Assembly: GCA_900540295.1 (NCBI GenBank)
Contig: UQFM01000010.1
Coordinates: 1-38,466, forward strand
DNA: 38,466 bases
Reading direction: 5' to 3'
Source: an uncultured Oscillospiraceae bacterium
GTDB taxonomy: Bacteria; Bacillota; Clostridia; Oscillospirales; Acutalibacteraceae
In this document: piece after piece, positions 16,533 through 24,111 of the stretch
Layout: every line of letters starts with the position of its first letter
How positions within the stretch are numbered: position 1 is the first letter of the stretch
Made by a program: the position numbers and the translations under genes
The notes under the pieces: model-generated
Databases searched by the model: none
What the model saw: only the letters and a program-made list of their open reading frames with translations
Told to the model about the DNA's origin: nothing

Positions 16533-17885
16533 TTACTGAATCAAGGAAAAATGTGTTTCTAAATATTCGTCTGATATGCCTGCGCGCGCGCCGAATTCCG
16601 TAATTCGGTAAATGTATGTCAGCGTACCGCTTTCCGCAAGCGTTACATATCCCGACGGTCTGCGGCGCATACGCTCCGTTGTCGGGAAAACAATCAGTTC
16701 AAACAGAACCTGACCGCGCGCACCGTTCGGTTCTGTTTCATAAAAGGTACAAATTCTGTCGGGAATGTTGTTAACCACGGTCATATGATTTATCTCTGCT
16801 TCCGACAAACGAAACAGATAGGACGAAGAATAAATCATCAGACACTGCTCTTTTGTCTGTAATCCGTCCTTGCCGTATCGCAACCACACAGTCAATTCCA
16901 AAGGCTGTTCTTCACTGCCGTTTACGGTAACCGCATTTTCAAGCGGCCGGGTTATCGGTATTTCCAAATACCCGTCCTTTTCAATATCTGCCGCAGACAG
17001 ATTCAGCGCGCGGGCAGTCTTCGGTGCATCGGATGTATTGTCCGCTGTCAGCGGTGCACAAAGACGCGCATTCGCCGAATCCCAGTAAATCAGCTCCGTT
17101 ACCGCCGTGGTCTCGTTTAATACGCAGTCCGCAAAAACGACAGCGGGCAACTCTGCCGTTTTATCCGCCTTTTGGCTTTGCAGAGAGGACACATGCAGTG
17201 CAGGCACTAATTCAACACTGCTCGGGCAATAGATACCGAAATCCGAATCCATCATTAAAATTTTTGCGACGGTTTTGCTTTTTCCGTTTTCGGACGAAAG
17301 CAAGAGCAACAAAATATCATCGTTTGCATCTGCGTTCATATCCAGGTGTACCATCTGTGAAAACGGCTCGCTTGCAAGTTCGCGCACCGCCCCTGTATTC
17401 TTACCGAATGCAGAGGTATACACCGTCATAATTTTACTGCCGCTGCTTTCAAACAAAGACCAGCACACGACAATTTCCGATACGCCGTCGCCGTTCATAT
17501 CGCAGAAGTCGATTTTATCCACTTCACTGCCCTTACCTTTAATATCTGCCAAGGTTTCCCAACGGTTTCCCGCGCGGTCTAAAATATGCATGTATACCGC
17601 AGTTTCATCGTTGGCGTCACAGTAAAAAGTAATCACCTCGTCTGCACCGTCTGCGTCAATATCCCGCAATACATAGGCAGAACGATAATCGCCCGTAGTC
17701 GGCGTTTTCATCTTAACACTGCGGTGTGCCGTCGCACGGGCAAAAGCTTCTTCGATACCTGCATTTTCACCGCTTAATTTCGGCGGACGCATAAGGTTGT
17801 CCACCCCTGTAAGGGCAGGCGCACAGCCGCAGAATGTACACACCAGAAAGACAAATAATAAAGCAACCGTAAATACACGTTTCAT
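16533..17885 (-). CDS. Lipoprotein with FG-GAP/VCBS-like acidic repeats
   Basis: A 450-aa protein with a type II signal peptide: MKRVF, a hydrophobic core, and lipobox F-C-G-C with the Cys near residue 20. Calcium-loop-like segments recur: DIDADGADEV, DMNGDGVSEIV, DMNADANDDI and DIEKDGYLEI. This points to an incomplete beta-propeller of the FG-GAP type exposed on the cell surface. A very strong AAGGAGG precedes the ATG. Being co-transcribed with the two-component system, it may help sense or respond to the same envelope cue; this is inference. Confidence 0.8.
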   Translation of the reverse strand: MKRVFTVALLFVFLVCTFCGCAPALTGVDNLMRPPKLSGENAGIEEAFARATAHRSVKMKTPTTGDYRSAYVLRDIDADGADEVITFYCDANDETAVYMHILDRAGNRWETLADIKGKGSEVDKIDFCDMNGDGVSEIVVCWSLFESSGSKIMTVYTSAFGKNTGAVRELASEPFSQMVHLDMNADANDDILLLLLSSENGKSKTVAKILMMDSDFGIYCPSSVELVPALHVSSLQSQKADKTAELPAVVFADCVLNETTAVTELIYWDSANARLCAPLTADNTSDAPKTARALNLSAADIEKDGYLEIPITRPLENAVTVNGSEEQPLELTVWLRYGKDGLQTKEQCLMIYSSSYLFRLSEAEINHMTVVNNIPDRICTFYETEPNGARGQVLFELIVFPTTERMRRRPSGYVTLAESGTLTYIYRITEFGARAGISDEYLETHFSLIQ

Positions 17886-17927
17886 ATTTGCCCTCCTTTT
17901 GTCCCTTTTGCTTCGAATTATAAAAAA

Positions 17928-19241
17928 TTATGCCGCAGTAGTTTGTATACGCACCGTGTAGGTACCCGACGCCCAAGCCTTTGAACTGCCTTTGATAACA
18001 ATCCGTGCTTTTACGGTCTGTTCGCCCTCCGTAATTTCTGCGTCTGATAAGTCCACTTCCGCATACAGCATATCGTTTGTCAGTGCGGCAATCTCTTCCG
18101 CCGTACCGATTACACGTATATTTTCAATGCCGCGCGTCAGCACAGCAGAGTGAAAACCGTCCTTTTGCGCAGTTACGGCAATATTCTGTGCCGATACGGA
18201 AAACGCCGCCGTTACGGTTCCCGTCATATTTACGGTAACGCGAAAACGTGCGGAGCTGTCTACGACGGTGTATTCCGTTATATCCGAGGCTTTGAAATTG
18301 AATGTGTTGTAGCCGCTGTCCAGCTCTGCGAAATCCACGGTTCCCACGCTGATACTTTTCAGTTCACCGACTTTTTCAATCGGCACCGCCGCCTCAATCT
18401 GCGAGGGCGAAACTGTCACAGGTACATCGCCGTTCAGGTATCCGCCCGGGGCGTTTTTAAAAGTCACCGAAGTCGGCAGCACAACTTTTTTGAGTACGGG
18501 CATAGTCATGGTCACGGTACTTTCTCCCGTATTCAATTCCACATAAGACAGCGTTTCCTGCCCGTCGGTTTGCAGTTTAATTTCCGGCTGTACCGTAGTG
18601 GTTGCGGAAAGCGGCGCGCTGACCGATGTTTCGGCAATTACGCCCGTCACCTTATTCACCTCGGCAGAAGGTCCGCTGACAACCACCGTATTCTTTGAAA
18701 ACAGCACACTGCCTAAAATACAGCCGTCCACAACGGTTTTATCGTCAGGCGCTAAAATACGCGGTTCAATGGCAAATTCCGCTTCTTTATAGGTATCAAA
18801 GTACACATCAATATAATTTTGAGAAATTCTCTGGATTTCGTAATCGCGGGAATCGTTTGCCGTCGCTTTCAGCTGTAAAGACTTCGTTCCCGCCGAATCC
18901 ACATAATTGGTCTGTGCGGTGACCGTAAGGTCTTCAGGTGTTAAGGCGGAAACCACAAAACGCTTGCCTGTAACCGTCACATCCACATAAAATTCCGTTT
19001 GCCCGAAGGTTTGCAAGTGCAGTTGGGCAGGCACACTGTTTTCCATGTCAATTTTCACGGGAACAGCGCTGACCGTAATTTCCACCACGGGACTTTTCTC
19101 AATCGCAACCCAAATCCAAATCCCGAAAGCCAAAATCAGTGAAAACAGCATGGCAAGTTTATTATTATAAATCAAATTGCGAAATACGCCGCTTGCAGAT
19201 TTTTCAGCCGTTTTTTTCGCATTATTTTCATTCATCGTCAT
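17928..19241 (-). CDS. YbbR-domain protein (CdaR-like regulator of CdaA)
   Basis: A 437-aa protein with a short cytoplasmic N-terminus, a single membrane helix near residues 28-46, and an extracellular chain of YbbR-type beta repeats (recurring V-x-V-T-G, L-x-V, V-D-L-S patterns). In Firmicutes the YbbR/CdaR protein is encoded directly after cdaA and modulates cyclic-di-AMP synthesis. Here its start overlaps the cdaA end by 14 nt, which supports the same role. Confidence 0.9.
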   Translation of the reverse strand: MTMNENNAKKTAEKSASGVFRNLIYNNKLAMLFSLILAFGIWIWVAIEKSPVVEITVSAVPVKIDMENSVPAQLHLQTFGQTEFYVDVTVTGKRFVVSALTPEDLTVTAQTNYVDSAGTKSLQLKATANDSRDYEIQRISQNYIDVYFDTYKEAEFAIEPRILAPDDKTVVDGCILGSVLFSKNTVVVSGPSAEVNKVTGVIAETSVSAPLSATTTVQPEIKLQTDGQETLSYVELNTGESTVTMTMPVLKKVVLPTSVTFKNAPGGYLNGDVPVTVSPSQIEAAVPIEKVGELKSISVGTVDFAELDSGYNTFNFKASDITEYTVVDSSARFRVTVNMTGTVTAAFSVSAQNIAVTAQKDGFHSAVLTRGIENIRVIGTAEEIAALTNDMLYAEVDLSDAEITEGEQTVKARIVIKGSSKAWASGTYTVRIQTTAA

Positions 19242-20118
19242 GCTTTTTCCGTCCTTTCAAAAGCTTTTTGAGGCGGTTTTCCTGCGTGTGTTCAAATTTC
19301 AGGAAATGCTCGCTTAACAGCTCCCGCAAATCGCCGCTGGAAAGCCCGCGTTTCAGCGTTCCCTTATGCGCCACGGAAATAGAGCCAGTTTCTTCCGAAA
19401 CAACGACAATCAGCGCATCGCTTTGCTCGCTCATACCGATTGCCGCACGGTGACGGGTACCGAGCTCACTGCTTACCTGATTTTTTGTCAGCGGCAAAAT
19501 ACAGCCCGCCGCGCACACACGCGCATCCCGCAAAACAGCCGCACCGTCATGCAAAGGCGCTTTCGGATAAAAAATATTACCGATAAGCTCAGCGGAAACT
19601 TCCGCATCTACCCGCGTACCCGTTTGAATAATTTCGCCTAAAATGCTCTCTTTCTCGAACACCATCAAAGCGCCGATTTTTTTATCACTCATATCCGCAC
19701 AGGCTTTTGTAACGCCGTTGACCATAGCCCGAAGCTGTTCCTGGCGGCGCAGTTCCTCGCTGTTTTTAAACCCGAAAAAGTTAAAATTGGAAACACTGCT
19801 TCTGCCGACACTTTCGAGTGCATGCCGGATTTCGGGAGAAAAAATCACAACCAGCACCAACAGGATGTCCGAAAACACCATAGAAAACATATAGGTACTG
19901 ACCTGCATACGCAAAAGATAGACAACCGCATACATCACAAGCAACAGAACAAAACCCTTTGCCAATTGAATTGCACGCGTTTCCCGAATCAGCTTAATCG
20001 CGCTGTAAATTACAAACGCCACAAGCAGAATATCCAAAACATCCGATATGCTGTTAAAGCTTAAAATCGCCTTGCCGATTTCATCAAGCGTATCGGCAAA
20101 TGACAGATAAAAATGCAT
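19228..20118 (-). CDS. cdaA: Diadenylate cyclase CdaA (c-di-AMP synthase)
   Basis: Makes c-di-AMP from two ATP. A 296-aa protein with three N-terminal membrane helices (about residues 28-50, 54-70, 78-98) and the conserved IRETRAIQL between them. The DAC domain carries DGA at 191-193 (LHDGAAV) and the RHR motif at 222-224 (GTRHRAAIG). ATG at 20116-20118 matches the usual family start. Its ribosome-binding site is weak. The promoter region contains a facing pair of NrdR-like boxes. Confidence 0.95.
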   Translation of the reverse strand: MHFYLSFADTLDEIGKAILSFNSISDVLDILLVAFVIYSAIKLIRETRAIQLAKGFVLLLVMYAVVYLLRMQVSTYMFSMVFSDILLVLVVIFSPEIRHALESVGRSSVSNFNFFGFKNSEELRRQEQLRAMVNGVTKACADMSDKKIGALMVFEKESILGEIIQTGTRVDAEVSAELIGNIFYPKAPLHDGAAVLRDARVCAAGCILPLTKNQVSSELGTRHRAAIGMSEQSDALIVVVSEETGSISVAHKGTLKRGLSSGDLRELLSEHFLKFEHTQENRLKKLLKGRKKHDDE

Positions 20119-20142
20119 AGCCACACCCGTTTCAACAAAAAA

Positions 20143-20199
20143 ATACAATATATCGCAATACGTGTACACGCACACATATATAATCACGATATATTGTAT
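20143..20199. promoter_or_regulatory. Paired inverted operator boxes at the cdaA promoter
   Basis: ATACAATATATCG (20143-20155) and its exact complement CGATATATTGTAT (20187-20199) are separated by 31 nt, 41 bp centre to centre. The cdaA -10 box lies inside the distal box. A 10-bp palindrome CGTGTACACG sits between them (20161-20170). The boxes resemble the NrdR consensus and the pair upstream of nrdD. Confidence 0.7.
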
Positions 20200-20221
20200 C
20201 ATAGTTATACAGCTTTTGCAA
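20193..20221 (-). promoter_or_regulatory. Promoter for cdaA-ybbR
   Basis: On the minus strand TTGCAA (20216-20221), 17 bp, TACAAT (20193-20198). The -35 lies in the last codons of the preceding cysteine desulfurase gene. The -10 overlaps the operator box. Confidence 0.6.
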
Positions 20222-21353
20222 TTTTAAATACAGAATTTAATAAACTATTTACATCTTTCTCGCTTGTAAAAACAGACGGGCAAACGCGTACTGTACCCGT
20301 TTCCAGCGTACCGAAGGTTTTGTGTGCCAAAGGTGCGCAGTGGAGTCCCGCACGCACAGCGATTCCCGCCTCGGAAAGCTTCGACGCCGTCTCTTCACTG
20401 TGCAGTCCGCGAATGTTGAAAGAGAGCAGCGGCGCAAATTGCCGCGGCTGTGCAGAAATATCTGTATATAACAGAACATTCGGCATTTGCCGAAGCGAAT
20501 CCTGAACGGTTTGTATCACATGCATTTCATGTGCATAAATGCGTTCTGTCCCCTTTTCCCCGACGAAACGGACGCCCTTTTCCAGCGCCAAAATCCCAGG
20601 CACATTCAGCGTACCGCTTTCCAGCCGTTCAGGGTACGCATCCGGCTGCGTAAGCTGTGCAGACAAGGTACCTGTACCGCCGTAAGTCAGCGGTTCTAAA
20701 CGCCGCTCGCTGTTGCAAAGGAGAATACCCGTCCCCATCACGCCGTACAGACCTTTATGCCCGGGTGCACATAAAAAGTCTATACCGTCTTCGCGCATCG
20801 AAACGGGCAAAATTCCCGCCGTCTGTGCCGCATCCGCCACAAGCAGGACGCCGTTTTTGTGTGCCGAATTCGCAAGCAATTTCAGCGGCGTGCGTTTGCC
20901 GAACACATTCGACGTGCCCGTACAGATAACCGCGACTGTATTTTTCTGCATGACGCTTTCAAAATTTGCGAGTGTTTCGGCGTCGGTTTCTCCGACATGT
21001 GCTGTACTCCAAGTACAAACGCCCTGCCGCCGCAGTGCTTCCAGCGGTCTTACAACTGCGTTATGCTCCAAATCCGAGCAGATAAAATGCCCGCCCCGCC
21101 GAGCCAATCCGAAAATCACAGTGTTCAGAGCTTCTGTACAGTTTTTTGTGAAAATTACGTTTTCGGGTTTGTCGAGCGAAAAAAAATCCGAGACTGCCTC
21201 GCGTGCGGCATACACACGCTCCGCCGTTTCGTAAGCCATACGGTGTCCCGCACGCCCGGGGTTTGCGCCGTAACGCACCGCCGCCTGTGAGAGCGCATGT
21301 GTGACGGTCCGAGGTTTGGGGAACGTCGTTGCGGCATTGTCGAAATATATCAC
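20205..21353 (-). CDS. Cysteine desulfurase-like aminotransferase class V
   Basis: PLP enzyme, 382 aa, starting MIYFDNAATT. The PLP Lys is at about 200 in APGHKGLYG, the cofactor Asp near 174 (VADAAQ), and the catalytic Cys near 339 in RAGLHCAP. The H-C-A-P loop and GTGTLS segment place it among the CsdB/SufS-like group. The GTG start overlaps the DUF3343 stop (GTGA), so the two are translationally coupled. It probably moves S or Se from Cys/selenocysteine; the acceptor is unknown. Confidence 0.9.
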   Translation of the reverse strand: MIYFDNAATTFPKPRTVTHALSQAAVRYGANPGRAGHRMAYETAERVYAAREAVSDFFSLDKPENVIFTKNCTEALNTVIFGLARRGGHFICSDLEHNAVVRPLEALRRQGVCTWSTAHVGETDAETLANFESVMQKNTVAVICTGTSNVFGKRTPLKLLANSAHKNGVLLVADAAQTAGILPVSMREDGIDFLCAPGHKGLYGVMGTGILLCNSERRLEPLTYGGTGTLSAQLTQPDAYPERLESGTLNVPGILALEKGVRFVGEKGTERIYAHEMHVIQTVQDSLRQMPNVLLYTDISAQPRQFAPLLSFNIRGLHSEETASKLSEAGIAVRAGLHCAPLAHKTFGTLETGTVRVCPSVFTSEKDVNSLLNSVFKIAKAV

Positions 21354-21571
21354 GTTTCCCACTTCATTTCAAGCGTTGAAACACCCTCGCGGCGCAGGAT
21401 TTCCGCCACATTCAAATCGGTTGCGGGTACTACCAAAGAATAGCCGCACCCCTCGTTTTTCATTGGTTTTGCCGTTTTTATAATTTGTACGCGGAGTCCG
21501 TACCGCTGTAAAACCGCTTTCGCCTTCATGGCATAGGTAACAGACCCCACTTTAATTCTCATTTTTTTCAT
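21350..21571 (-). CDS. DUF3343 small protein, putative Se/S carrier-like
   Basis: A 73-aa protein starting MKKMRIKVGSVTYAMKAKAV. It has the DUF3343 pattern of an early S-V-T-Y-A, then GCGYSLVVPA and a final G-V-S-T-L. The single conserved Cys in the GCGY motif suits a thiol carrier. Known neighbours of this family are cysteine desulfurase-like enzymes and YedF/TusA proteins. The coupling to the next gene supports a sulfur or selenium hand-over pair; that role is inferred. Confidence 0.82.
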   Translation of the reverse strand: MKKMRIKVGSVTYAMKAKAVLQRYGLRVQIIKTAKPMKNEGCGYSLVVPATDLNVAEILRREGVSTLEMKWET

Positions 21572-21674
21572 ATATACACCACCGATACTTCCTTGGTACA
21601 TACTATGCGAAAAAGCAAAAAGCGGTGCAATGCACAAAAGTGATTTGCGGCGTCACTGCCGCGCCATATTTCTG

Positions 21675-21687
21675 TAAGAAATTCTTA
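21675..21687. repeat. Short palindrome in the vanG/DUF3343 intergenic region
   Basis: TAAGAAATTCTTA is a 13-nt perfect palindrome in the 257-nt gap between divergent genes. It could be a regulator site; no clear sigma-A promoter is visible for either side in this gap. Confidence 0.4.
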
Positions 21688-21729
21688 ACAAATTCCGCAG
21701 AAAAAACGGAACAATCCTTTGGAATATAC

Positions 21730-21792
21730 GCAAAAACAACACGCCTGTTCTTGATACAATATTCGTGTCAAGAGCAAGCGTGTTGTTTTTGC
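21730..21792 (+). promoter_or_regulatory. Large leader hairpin upstream of the VanG-type operon
   Basis: Perfect 15-bp arms GCAAAAACAACACGC (21730-21744) and GCGTGTTGTTTTTGC (21778-21792) surround a second near-complementary stem (GTTCTTGATACA with TGTCAAGAGC) and a small loop. It ends 36 nt before the ligand-synthase start codon. The role could be a terminator/attenuator of the plus-strand operon or a bidirectional block. The T run is inside the stem, so it is not a classical terminator. Confidence 0.75.
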
Positions 21793-21828
21793 ATGTTCTG
21801 TTCAGCAACTTTGAAAGGAATGAAAAAA

Positions 21829-22875
21829 ATGAAATTGAAAATTGCGGTTTTATTCGGCGGGCATTCTGCGGAATACGACGTATCCTTACAGTCGGCGTCG
21901 GCAGTGCTTGAAAATCTGTCTGCCGAAAAATACGAAGTCTACCCTGTCGGCATTACGAAATACGGAGACTGGTTTCACTATACGGGGCGCACAGAAAAGA
22001 TTGCCGACGGCACTTGGGCGCAGGACGAAACACATTTGCACACCGTCGCCGTTTCGCAAAACCGTTCCCAAAAGGGATTTCTGGAGTTTACCGAAAACGG
22101 CTGTGTAACCGTACCCATTGATTTGGCGTTCCCCGTTCTGCACGGCAGAAACGGCGAAGACGGCACAGTACAGGGACTGTTTGCGCTTTGCGGCATCCCC
22201 GTTGCGGGCTGTGACACACTCTCTTCGGCATTGTGTATGGATAAAGACCGTGCGCACAAGCTCGCAAGTCTTGCAGGCGTCGCCGTGCCGAAAGCCGTCA
22301 CGTTCTGCCGCAGTACGCAAAGCACCGCCGTAGAGGAAATTCAAAGCCGTCTTGCGTATCCGCTTTTTGTAAAGCCTGTGCGTGCGGGTTCTTCCTTCGG
22401 GATTTCCAAAATCACCGATGTAAATGCACTGGACAGCGCAATCGAACTTGCGTTCTGCTATGATACGGAAGTTACCGTAGAAGAATCGATAGACGGCTTT
22501 GAGGTCGGCTGTGCTATTCTCGGCAATGAAAGACTGACAATCGGGCGCGTAGATGAAATTGCGCTGTCCGACGGCTTCTTCGACTACACCGAGAAATACA
22601 CCCTGCGTTCGTCTGAAATTCATATGCCTGCACGCATCAGTGCCGAAACGGAGAAACGGATTCAGGAGACCGCTGTCACTATCTACCGAGCACTCGGTTG
22701 TTCGGGCTTTGCGCGGGTGGATATGTTCTGCACTCCGTCGGGTAAAATTGTATTTAACGAAGTAAACACCATTCCCGGCTTCACCTCACACAGCCGCTAT
22801 CCGAATATGATGAAAGGCATCGGCTTAGACTTTCCGCAAATGCTGGATAAGCTGATTGGATTGTATACCGTATGA
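21829..22875 (+). CDS. vanG: D-alanine--D-serine ligase, VanG type
   Basis: ATP-grasp ligase, 348 aa, that would make D-Ala-D-Ser for vancomycin-tolerant peptidoglycan precursors. Conserved parts: KIAVLFGG-S-EY-VSLQSAS (Glu15), FPVLHG-NGEDG, C-D-T-L-S-S-A-L-C-M-D-K, VKPVRAGSSFGI and NEVNTIPGFT. The omega loop is E-K-Y-T-L (residues 255-259), unlike the K-Y of D-Ala-D-Ala ligases and typical of the VanG/VanC side. From memory, long stretches match VanG closely. ATG 21829 is preferred, with AAAGGA 9 nt upstream; an ATG 9 nt earlier abuts the site. Specificity is inferred. Confidence 0.88.
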   Translation: MKLKIAVLFGGHSAEYDVSLQSASAVLENLSAEKYEVYPVGITKYGDWFHYTGRTEKIADGTWAQDETHLHTVAVSQNRSQKGFLEFTENGCVTVPIDLAFPVLHGRNGEDGTVQGLFALCGIPVAGCDTLSSALCMDKDRAHKLASLAGVAVPKAVTFCRSTQSTAVEEIQSRLAYPLFVKPVRAGSSFGISKITDVNALDSAIELAFCYDTEVTVEESIDGFEVGCAILGNERLTIGRVDEIALSDGFFDYTEKYTLRSSEIHMPARISAETEKRIQETAVTIYRALGCSGFARVDMFCTPSGKIVFNEVNTIPGFTSHSRYPNMMKGIGLDFPQMLDKLIGLYTV

Positions 22876-23630
22876 CACAGACAATTACACTTAAGAAAGA
22901 AAACATTTTCCGCGGCAATTTGCTGTTGGTAAATGCGCAGAATCCCCTGCGGGACACAGACACAAGGGTATTGATTCCCGTATCGATGCAGTCCCCAACC
23001 GTCTATATGCATCGGGACGCCGCAAATGCTTTGCAGATGCTGCTTCAAAAAATCGGCGCGGGCGATTCCGTCGTGCCCGTCAGCGGGTATCGCTCCGAGG
23101 AAGAACAAACGGCAATATACCGCGATTCCTGCCGTGAAAACGGCAAAACCTTTACAAGAAAATATGTGGCTCTGCCGAATCACAGCGAACACCAAACGGG
23201 GTTGGCGATTGACGTGGGGTTAAAGCAGGAAAAAATCGATTTTATCCGCCCCGCTTTCCCAAACAGCGGTATCTGCCGTGCATTCCGTGAGAACGCCGCC
23301 GATTTCGGTTTTATTCTGCGCTATCCAAAGGCAAAAGAAACAACTACGGGCATTGCGCATGAACCGTGGCACTTTCGGTATGTCGGGCATCCGCATGCAA
23401 AAATTATGGAAGAAAACGGACTGACTTTAGAAGAATATATCGAATTTATCAAACCGTATCGGGCAGACCGCAGATTGATTTTTAACCGCACCGACTCGAT
23501 TACCGCAGAAATCTATTATGCGCCTGCAAGCGGCGATACCACAACCGTTTGCGTCCCCGATGCGGACATTTACCAAATTTCGGGCAATAACGCCGACGGC
23601 TTTATTATTACCGTATGGAAACATATGTGA
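22872..23630 (+). CDS. vanXY: VanXY-type D,D-dipeptidase/carboxypeptidase
   Basis: M15 zinc peptidase, 252 aa, with no signal peptide, so cytoplasmic. Zinc ligands are His107 and Asp114 (SEHQTGLAIDVG) and His167, with catalytic Glu164 in HEPWHFRYVG. Upstream SGYRSEEEQ is also characteristic. The C-terminal YQISGNNADGF segment is a VanXY-G-like extension. It would remove D-Ala-D-Ala dipeptides and terminal D-Ala from precursors made by the housekeeping ligase. The ATG overlaps the vanG stop (ATGA). Confidence 0.88.
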   Translation: MTQTITLKKENIFRGNLLLVNAQNPLRDTDTRVLIPVSMQSPTVYMHRDAANALQMLLQKIGAGDSVVPVSGYRSEEEQTAIYRDSCRENGKTFTRKYVALPNHSEHQTGLAIDVGLKQEKIDFIRPAFPNSGICRAFRENAADFGFILRYPKAKETTTGIAHEPWHFRYVGHPHAKIMEENGLTLEEYIEFIKPYRADRRLIFNRTDSITAEIYYAPASGDTTTVCVPDADIYQISGNNADGFIITVWKHM

Positions 23631-23640
23631 GGTGAAAGCA

Positions 23641-24111
23641 ATGCAATTCAGAGACACACTGACCGCTTTTGCCAAAGGCGACAGTCTGCATCTTTTTTGG
23701 CGGCTGTTCCGTTTACAGCAAAGCGCGCACAATAAATTTATTCGCAAACTTCTTCTGTTTCTCTGCTTTCGCTGTGCGCATCGGCACGGCGGATATATCG
23801 GCGCGGACGCCGTTATTAAAAGCCGCCCTTCCCTGCCCCACGGACTGCACGGCGTCTTTATTTCCCGATATGCGAAAATCGGGGCAAACTGCCGTATTTA
23901 TCAAAATGTGACCGTCGGCGAAGTACATAAAAAGGCGCCCGTCATCGGAGATAATGTACTCATCGGTGCAGGTGCAGTGCTGATTGGGGATATTCAAATC
24001 GGAAATCGGGTTAAAATCGGCGCGGGCGCTGTCGTCCGCGTAAGCGTACCCGATGATTGTACCGTGACGGCACAGCCGATACAAATTACAGAGTGTGATA
24101 AAAATGAATGA
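23641..24111 (+). CDS. Serine O-acetyltransferase-like hexapeptide transferase
   Basis: A 156-aa protein starting at ATG 23641, with GAGGTG 6 nt upstream. A short helical N-terminus (residues 1-50) is followed by left-handed beta-helix hexapeptide repeats: I-G-A-N-C-R-I, V-I-G-D-N-V-L-I-G-A-G-A, I-G-N-R-V-K-I-G-A-G-A-V. The SAT-type motif LPHGLHGVFIS carries a candidate catalytic His. It resembles small serine acetyltransferases more than sugar acyltransferases. Lying inside a van operon, it may act on L-serine or O-acetylate a cell-wall intermediate; the substrate is not evident. Confidence 0.8.
   Translation: MQFRDTLTAFAKGDSLHLFWRLFRLQQSAHNKFIRKLLLFLCFRCAHRHGGYIGADAVIKSRPSLPHGLHGVFISRYAKIGANCRIYQNVTVGEVHKKAPVIGDNVLIGAGAVLIGDIQIGNRVKIGAGAVVRVSVPDDCTVTAQPIQITECDKNE

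Noticed and set aside
21755..21760. TACAAT as -10 box of the vanG operon
   Set aside because: It lies in the loop of the large hairpin and no -35-like sequence is found 16-18 bp upstream.
21886..22623. 245-codon open frame on the minus strand opposite vanG
   Set aside because: It overlaps a ligase with intact motifs. The composition is Arg/Phe/Cys rich without domain character.
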